Assembly: GCA_013368315.1 (NCBI GenBank)
Contig: JAACJM010000248.1
Coordinates: 1-64,000 of the forward strand
Origin: Tetrapyrgos nigripes
Lineage: Eukaryota > Basidiomycota > Agaricomycetes > Agaricales > Campanellaceae
Reading direction: 5' to 3'
DNA length: 64,000 nucleotides
In this document: positions 57,305 to 64,000 of the stretch, in pieces
Position numbering within the stretch: position 1 is the stretch's first letter
Layout: every line of letters starts with the position of its first letter
Position numbers and translations under genes: made by a program
Notes under the pieces: model-generated
Database searches by the model: none
The model's input: the letters and a program-made list of their open reading frames with translations, nothing else
What the model was told of the DNA's origin: nothing

Positions 57305-58868
57305 TGTGCAGGTAGCATCCAGAGTGCGTGCAGGTTGCATCCAGAGTGCGCGCAGGTTGCATCCAGAGTGTGCGCAGGTTGCGTCCAGGGTGCGTGCAGG
57401 TTGCATCCAGAGTGCGCGCAGGTTGCGTCCAGGGTGCGCACAGGTTGCGCCCAGAGTGCGCGCAGGTTGCGTGCAGGTTGCGCCCAGAGTGCGCGCAGGT
57501 TGCGTCCAGGGTGCGCGCAGGTTGCGTCCAGAGTGCGTGCAGGTTGCGTCCAGAGTGCGCGCAGGTTGCGCCCAGAGTGCACGCAGGTTGCATCCAGGGT
57601 GCGTCCAGGGTGCGCGCAGGTTGCGTCCAGGGTGCGTGCAGGTTGCGTCCAGAGTGCGCGCAGGTTGCACCCAGAGTGCATGCAGGTTGCGTCCAGAGTG
57701 CGCGCAGGTTGCGTCCAGAGTGTGCGCGCAGGTTGCGCCCAGAGTGCATGCAGGTTGTGTCCAGAGTGCGCGCAGGTTGCGTCCAGAGTGCGCGCAGGTT
57801 GCGTCCAGGGTGCTCGCAGGTTGCGTCCAGAGTGCGCAGTGCGCGCGGGTTGCGCCCAGAGTGCAAGCAGGTTGTGCCCAGAGTGCGCGCAGGTTGCATC
57901 CGTGCCCGCAGGTGGCATCCAGAGTGCGCACAGGTTTCGTCCAGGGTGCGTGCAGGTTGCGTCCAGAGTGCGTGCAGGTTGCGCCCAGAGTGCATGCAGG
58001 TTGTGTCCAGAGTGCGCGCAGGTTGCGTCCAGGGTGCATGCAGGTTGTGCCCAGAGTGCGCGCAGGTTGCGTCCAGGGTGCTCGCAGGTTGCGTCCAGAG
58101 TGCGCGCAGGTTGCGTCCAGGGTGCGCGCAGGCTGCGTCCAGAGTGCTCGCAGGTTGCGTCCAGAGTGCGCGCAGGTTGCGTCCAGGGTGCGCGCAGGTT
58201 GCGTCCAGAGTGCGCGCAGGTTGCGTCCAGAGTGCGTGCAGGTTGCGTCCAGAGTGCGCGCAGGTTGCCTCCAGAGTGCGTGCAGGTTGCGTCCAGATTG
58301 CGCGCAGGTTGCGTCCAGAGTGCACGCAGGTTGCGCACAGGTTGCGCCCAGAGTGCGCGCAGGTTGCCTCCAGAGTGCGTGCAGGTTGCGTCCAGATTGC
58401 GCGCAGGTTGCGTCCAGAGTGCGCGCAGGCAGGTTGCGTCCAGGGTGCGTGCAGGTTGCGTCCAGGGTGCGTGCAGGTTGCGTCCAGAGTGCGCGCAGGT
58501 TGCGTCCAGAGTGCGCGCAGGTTGCACCCAGAGTGCGTGCAGGTTGCATCCAGAGTGCACGCAGGTTGCGTCCAGGGTGCACGCAGGTTGCGTCCAGGGT
58601 GCACGCAGGTTGCGTCCAGGGTGCATGCAGGTTGCGCCCAGAGTGTGCACAGGTTGCGTCCAGAGTGCGCACAGGTTGCGCGCAGGTTGCGTCCAGGGTG
58701 CGCACAGGTTGCGTCCAGAGTGCGTGCAGGTTGCATCCAGGGTGCGTCCAGAGTGCGCGCAGGTTGCGTCCAGGGTGCGCGCAGGTTGCGTCCAGAGTGC
58801 ACGCAGGTTGCGTCCAGGGTGCGCGCAGGTTGCCTCCAGAGTGCGTGCAGGTTGCGTCTAGATTGCGC
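57305..58868 (+). repeat. 22-bp minisatellite array, left half (about 71 units)
   Basis: The unit is built on GCAGGTTGCGTCCAGAGTG plus three to four bases, total 22 bp, with variants at AGAG/AGGG, GCGC/GCAC/GCGT and GCGTCC/GCATCC/GCGCCC. It is sharply more GC-rich than the flanks. Since 22 is not a multiple of 3 and the unit has almost no stop codons, long frames stay open on both strands; these are not genes. A rare variant (GTGCCCGCAGGTGGCATCC) at about 57898 also appears, inverted, in the right array. Confidence 0.92.
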
Positions 58869-58876
58869 GCAGGTTA

Positions 58877-60190
58877 CTCACCCTGGATGCAACCTGCGCG
58901 CACCCTGGACGCAACCTGCGCGCACTCTGGGCACAACCTGCGTGCACCCTGGGCGCAACCTGTGTGCACCCTGGACGCAACCTGCGCACACTCTGGGCGC
59001 AACCTGCACGCACTCTGGGCACAACCTGCGCGCACCCTGGACGCAACCTGCACGCACCCTGGACGCAACCTGCGCGCACTCTGGGCGCAACCTGCACGCA
59101 CTCTGGACGCAACCTGCACGCACCCTGGACGAAACCTGTGCGCACTCTGGATGCCACCTGCGGGCACGGATGCAACCTGCGCGCACTCTGGGCACAACCT
59201 GCTTGCACTCTGGGCGCAACCTGCGCGCACTCTGTACACAACCTGCGCGCACTCTGTACACAACCTGCACGCACTCTGTACGCAACCTGCACGCACTCTG
59301 GACGCAACCTGCGTGCACCCTGGGCGCAACCTGCGCGCACTCTGGACGCAACCTGCGCACACTCTGGATGCAACCTGCGCGCACTCTGGAAGCAACCTGC
59401 ACGCACTCTGGACGCAACCTGCATGCACCCTGGACGCAACCTGCGCGCACTCTGGGCGCAACCTGCGCGCACTCTGGACCCAACCTGTGCGCACCCTGGA
59501 CGCAACCTGCACGCACCCTGGACGCAACCTGCGCGCACTCTGGATGCCACCTGCGGGCACGGATGCAACCTTCGCGCACTCTGGACGCAACCTGCGCGCA
59601 CTCGGGACGCAACCTGCGCGCAATCTGGACGCAACCTGCACGCACTCTGGAGGCAACCTGCGCGCACCCTGGACGCAACCTGCGTGCACTCTGGAGGCAA
59701 CCTGCGCGCACCCTGGACGCAACCTGCGTGCACTCTGGACGCAACCTGCGTGCACCCTGGACGCAACCTGCGCGCACTCTGGACGCAACCTGCGCGCACC
59801 TGGACGCAACCTGCGCGCACCCTGGACGCAACCTGCGTGCACTCTGGAGGCAACCTGCGCGCACCCTGGACGCAACCTGCGCGCACTCTGGACGCAACCT
59901 GCGCGCACCCTGGACGCAACCTGCGCGCACTCTGGACGCAACCTGCGCACACTCTGGACGCAACCTGCGCGCACCCTGGACGCAACCTGCGCGCACTCTG
60001 GACGCAACCTGCACGCACTCTGGACGCAACCTGCCCGCACTCTGGACGCAACCTGCACGCACTCTGGACGCAACCTGCGCGCACTCTGGACGCAACCTGC
60101 GTGCACCCTGGACGCAACCTGCCCGCACTCTGGACGCAACCTGCGTGCACCCTGGACGCAACCTGCCCGCACTCTGGACGCAACCTGCGC
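58877..60190 (-). repeat. 22-bp minisatellite array, right half (about 60 units, inverted)
   Basis: These are the same 22-bp units in reverse complement (GCACTCTGGACGCAACCTGC). The turn-over point is the short spacer TTACTCACCCTGGATGC near 58874. The variant GGATGCCACCTGCGGGCAC occurs twice (about 59149 and 59541), so this half has rearranged since the duplication. The two halves make a hairpin with arms of about 1.85 kb including the TIRs. Confidence 0.92.
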
Positions 60191-60614
60191 ACTTTTGTCA
60201 CACTGAAATACTTCTGTATTTCTTGGCTGTATTACCTAATGTATTACTGTGACACCATGTCACTCTGAAATTTTCCTGTAATCCAACTTGTCTTACAGCA
60301 GTCTTACAGCATTGCTCCCAAAATTTCTTCTCTCTGTAATACTTCTGTAATCCAAGGCAGAATACTTGTTGAATGGCTTGGTGTAAGTTTGCTGTAATCC
60401 CTATGTATGGCACCGGATATACAGGGATTTGGCCTCTGAAATCTCCCTGTAATACAACTTGTCTTACAGCAGTCTTACAGCATTGATCTGGAAAATTCTT
60501 CTCTCTGTAATACCTCTGTAATACAAGGTGGATTACTTATTGAATGACTTGTTGTAAGGTCACTGTAATACCTCTGTATGGCAGATGATTTACAGGGATT
60601 TGCCTCCAGTGTTT

Positions 60615-63306
60615 CGTCTAAAAATATGTATTCAACTCCTCTCATTTTCTCCTGAACTTGCTTAATGGATGAAGATTCATGTAAGAAACCAGTTTCTTTG
60701 TTATTATTATTTCGAATACCTAAAACAGAATGATAAGTAGAACCGTTCAGTAATGCAGCAGCAGTTCCTGTAGGTGCTAAACAGATAAATCTGTAGTTCT
60801 CATCTCTCGCCTCAAAAAGGCCTTTCAATGCCTTAATTACTTGTGATTTTCCGGTGCCACCCATTCCTCCTAGATACATTTTCAGCTGCTCTACTTGAGG
60901 AGTGCTGATATGATTAGCAATAATCCGGAATGCTCTTTGCTGATCGCTGTTTAGTGTAAATTTTCTTACAATTGATTCAATTTTTTCTTGAGAGTCTGTT
61001 AAAACTGCAGTATAGTTTTTCATAAAGTATGCAGGTGGAAGGGTAGCCGTTGATGCTTGTGGCTGTGGTGGTAGCATAGGTGGTATGCTTGGTGGTACGG
61101 AGGATTGTGAAGGGATTTGCGCAAGTCGTGCGTCATTCATTTTCTGCTTTAACTTTTTTATTATTGAATCCCATTCTGAGCCATTTCGCTTTTCAATTGG
61201 CTGAAAATTTGTTGGTGGCAAGTAACAGGATATTGTGTCTGGACCTTTGCCAAGCCATCCAATTTGTTGAAGCCAGTGTTCCATATCTTTGCCCTGCTGA
61301 CAATGTCTAAGATATTGTGGTCCTAGCATATCAACGTCTCCATACTCATCCATTTCTTCATATTCTCCATAGTGCTCTGCAGACTCATGATCTGCATCAT
61401 TTATTATAGCATTCAATGATTTCGGAAATGATTCAAATGAAAACCCTGTTTTTTTGAGTTGCAAATGAAAGTCATCACGAGCATCATAACACTCATACTT
61501 TAAATTGAAGTTGTTTATTATTTCTTTCTGTCTCCGTGTAAATCCAAATTGCTCAAAGCTCTCTGACCAATTTTTATCAGATATTTTCAGATCATTTCCA
61601 TCTCTCCATGGCTTAAATAAACATAGCATAGTCAAAAAATAAAAATCTTCATCTCCCTGATTCTTTTGGGGCAAGGAGCCACCTTTGAAATTAGGAACAA
61701 TTTTGTACTGTCTGCTGCTATCACAATAGACTTCATGTGTTGAGTATTGAGGATGTTCATTTTGGAACTTATGATACCTTTTAGAAGTAGCACATGTACC
61801 TGTCATCTCAACATCATGAGAAACATGAGTTTTTCTTGGTTTTGGACATTTCTGGACATGTGCAGTTTGTATCCATTCATATAAACTTATTGATCCATAT
61901 GCTTCAGGTCTGAATCTGTAGTTATCAACTTGTGAGGTTCCATAAATCTTTTTTCGGTTTGTTTTCAATACTACCTTTTCAGCATTTTGTGAATCTTCTG
62001 GATGTGATGCTGTATACTGCTATGGTGCCTTGCTCAACACATCCTGCGAAGTGCAGTTTTTTACAGAGTCTGCTTCGAGATCTAGTTGAATAGCTGCAAC
62101 ATATGTCTGCCACCAAAAGTCAATGAATGAATGGCTGACATAGTGGTCTGGTAGGCCTAATAAATACAGTGAAGCAAGGGGACTTCCTATTTCAAGTTTT
62201 GTTTGTAAGCTATTAACCAAATGGATTAGAAGTGTTCGTGTAGTATATTCAGGATCTTCTGTAGTGTTGAGAATCTCAGCATTTCTTTCCAGAATATCAG
62301 ACAATAAAGAAAAAATTTGGTGAGTTTTTAATGATTGCTTTGTAATATAATCTGAAACATATGCCACAATTGCCTTGATAGAAGTGCCTGACATCAGACT
62401 GGTAACATCAGTATTTGCCCTGATAGCATATGTCAGTTCAGCGGTAATGGTATTCATCATTGGTTCCAACTTTTTAAGATTAAGATGACCGTCTTTGATG
62501 TCAAAGTGACTCTCTGAGAAAGTGTCCCGTGGAAATCGTTTCACGCACTCACCTTCTTTGTTTTGACAGCCCCTATATGCACTTCTTTTTATAGCTATAG
62601 TGCTAGCATTGTCACCTGGCTTGACAGTATTCTCGTCATTATACATTGACTTACATGTATGTATATTAGAGCGAAGCAAGATATCATCAACTGTTTCCTC
62701 ATATTTAGACCACCAGCTTTTCAATTCAATACACGCTGCACAGGGCTGAATAACATTTGTTTTGTTGTCTGTACTACAATCACAATACACTGGTGGCATA
62801 TCTGGTAATGTCTGTGTCGGATCCTGATAGTGCATCGATGCTTTAGAAGACTGCTCAGTGACTATATCATGAATACCTGTGCTTGATGTACGTACATGTG
62901 GAATCTTATCCTTGATTTCAGTATGGATACCTGTTAGAAACTCTCCTCTATGTACACTTTCTAGGTAATCAATTAGTGCTTGCTGAAACTCAGAATCATT
63001 ATTCATGATTCTGTCTCGCATTTGTTGAGGAGTCAGTGCTGCTCGTATCCATAATAATAGATGCAGAGGAAGTGTGAGCCTTCCTTGTTGCTCAACTGTC
63101 CCATAGTATGCAGCTGTGTCACCAAATATACCCATATGGTCTGATTTGACACCTAAAATGTGAAGTAAAAACATTTTGACCATGAAGTTGAAGAATTTTG
63201 CGGCTGCCACAGGATTCTCTGCAATTAATTTATAACGCTCATTATAGGATCTTAGCTCTGGACTAAATGTTGTTTTTGTATCAGCAAAATATACACTGGG
63301 TGCAAA
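60615..63306 (-). pseudogene. Helitron Rep and helicase, N-terminal part
   Basis: The minus strand reads a Helitron-like N domain (NPVAAAKFFNFMVKMFLLHI, IFGDTAAYYGTVEQQGRLTL, LPLHLLLWIRAALTPQQMRD), the Rep tyrosine motif AYVSDYITKQSLKTH, and after a TAG stop (62020-62022, frame otherwise unbroken) a linker and the Pif1 helicase start: FTLNSDQQRAFRIIANH, Walker A GGMGGTGKSQVIKAL, APTGTAAALLNGSTYHSVLG and YIFLDE (Walker B), where the foldback element cuts in. The two Tyr of YVSDY are present. The first His of the usual HUH motif is Pro here (LPLHLLLW). The 5' end is removed at 63307 by another CACT-ended insertion. The copy is not functional. Confidence 0.88.
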
Positions 63307-64000
63307 CACTTGTAAATCCTCTGCTTTACTGAGGTTTTACAAGAGTATTACACCAAGCCAATCAATATGTAAGACTCCTTGTCATACATTAGTATTACAA
63401 GAGACAGAAAAAATTAGAACAACCTTGTATGACCATTGTAAGTCACAAAGAAATACCATGGACTTTCAGTGTGACTTGCTGTCACTGTATGCCCTTGGTG
63501 GATATACTGTGGAATTACACAGGAATTTCAGAGTGACTTTTTGTCACAATATGTCATGTAGTAAGACACATAAGAAATACTGGAGTATTTCAGTGTGACA
63601 GATAATCACAGTATGACAAACAGTAAGGCAAGAGGGATTTACAAAGGACTTACAAGGAAGCAAAATCTGCAGGAAATTTACAAAGTGACAATCAAGTCAC
63701 AGTAATACACTTGTAAGACTAGCTGTATTATGAAGGAATTACAAGAAACATTTGCTACAAACACAGGTAAATCCTCAGCCTTCCTGGAGTATTACAAGAG
63801 TATTATGGAGAACCAATCAATATATAAGTTGGCTTGACTTACAAGGGTATTACAAAATAGACAAAAAATGAGGACTATTCTGAAAGACCATTGTAAGCTG
63901 CAAGGACATACCATGGACTTTCAGTGTGAGGCTTTGTCACAGTATAGCATTGAAGAGCATACAGTGGAATTACAAGGTGACTTTTTTGTCACAGTATGTC
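63307..64000. mobile_element. Second CACT-ended element, left part (runs off right edge)
   Basis: The Helitron frame ends at 63306 and CACTTGTAAATCCTCTGC begins at 63307. The following sequence resembles the sub-terminal part of the 56885 element (GTATTACAAGAGTATTAC, CCAAGCCAATCAATATG, TTCAGTGTGAC, GTCACAGTA) but is clearly diverged. A related start (CACAGGTAAATCCTCAGCC) recurs at about 63764, so an internal duplication is likely. AAA at 63304-63306 could be one half of the target duplication. The other end lies outside the window. Confidence 0.7.

Larger units (their letters stand above)
56882..60614. mobile_element. 3.73-kb CACTG-ended foldback element inserted in the Helitron
   Basis: The element spans 56885-60611 with TTT at 56882-56884 and 60612-60614 as a 3-bp target duplication. 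Removing it restores an uninterrupted helicase frame (FLDE followed by ISMI). Both ends read CACTGGAGGCAAATCCCTG inward. CACT ends with a 3-bp duplication are the hallmark of the CACTA/EnSpm superfamily. The terminal inverted repeats are about 420 bp and nearly identical. The interior is only a 22-bp minisatellite in two opposed arrays, so no transposase is encoded and mobilisation would have to be in trans. Confidence 0.9.

Noticed and set aside
57305..60190. CRISPR-like regular repeats
   Set aside because: There are no unique spacers; units are contiguous 22-mers, the host is a eukaryote, and the orientation flips in the middle.
57306..60252. Two frames of about 970 codons and many of 430-520 codons on both strands
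   Set aside because: They lie wholly in a 22-bp stop-free minisatellite and its inverse; openness in several frames at once is expected without selection.
1..64000. tRNA or rRNA genes
   Set aside because: I looked for tRNA B-box-like GGTTCGAATCC words and rRNA-like blocks and saw none; a covariance-model scan would be needed to be sure.

Overview
The window is chromosomal DNA from a filamentous basidiomycete, most likely an agaricomycete (mushroom-forming) fungus. The evidence is short 45-60 bp GT-AG introns throughout and gene families typical of that group: KDZ and Plavaka transposases, a PA14-containing GH3 beta-glucosidase, a DUF6534-type membrane protein, fungal UbiA-type enzymes, basidiomycete-style P450s and a Helitron. 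All names were assigned by reading translations; no database search was possible.

Layout. Positions 1-14.4 kb are an accessory block. It holds the N-terminal half of a KDZ transposase running off the left edge, a small three-exon orphan gene, two Spt5-derived (NGN/KOW) genes of which at least one is damaged, a six-exon 1,130-codon orphan with one in-frame TGA, several tandem-repeat arrays and a 2 x 100 bp perfect-type hairpin. Positions 14.4-19 kb are gene-poor repeats. A compact Hsp20 gene with heat-shock elements sits at 19.1 kb. Positions 20-27.6 kb hold decayed mobile DNA: a Ty3/Gypsy gag relic running into a Plavaka transposase relic that is itself split by a further insertion. An F-box relic (29-30 kb) precedes an intact-looking 12-exon GH3 beta-glucosidase (31.1-35.4 kb, minus). 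A 1.15-kb TIR element with a clear target-site duplication follows, then a DUF6534-type membrane-protein gene (minus) and a decayed penta-EF-hand gene (minus).

Positions 43.5-53 kb look like a small specialised-metabolism cluster: a P450 (plus), a second P450 (minus) and an intact five-exon UbiA-family membrane enzyme (plus, 355 aa). Fungal UbiA-family proteins include terpene cyclases and prenyltransferases whose products are oxidised by P450s, so a terpenoid or meroterpenoid product is a reasonable inference. Both P450s carry single-nucleotide frame conflicts, which may be real decay or assembly indels.

Positions 55.1 kb to the right edge are a minus-strand Helitron Rep-helicase that has been hit twice. 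A 3.73-kb element with CACTG termini and a 3-bp target duplication cut it directly after the Walker B FLDE codons. A second element with a CACT terminus begins at 63307 and removes its N-terminus. The 3.73-kb element is the most striking object here: two ~420-bp terminal inverted repeats enclose about 2.9 kb of a 22-bp GC-rich minisatellite whose left and right halves are in opposite orientation, so the whole element is one giant imperfect palindrome. It encodes no recognisable transposase. The very long open frames across it come from a 22-bp unit without stop codons and should not be taken as genes.
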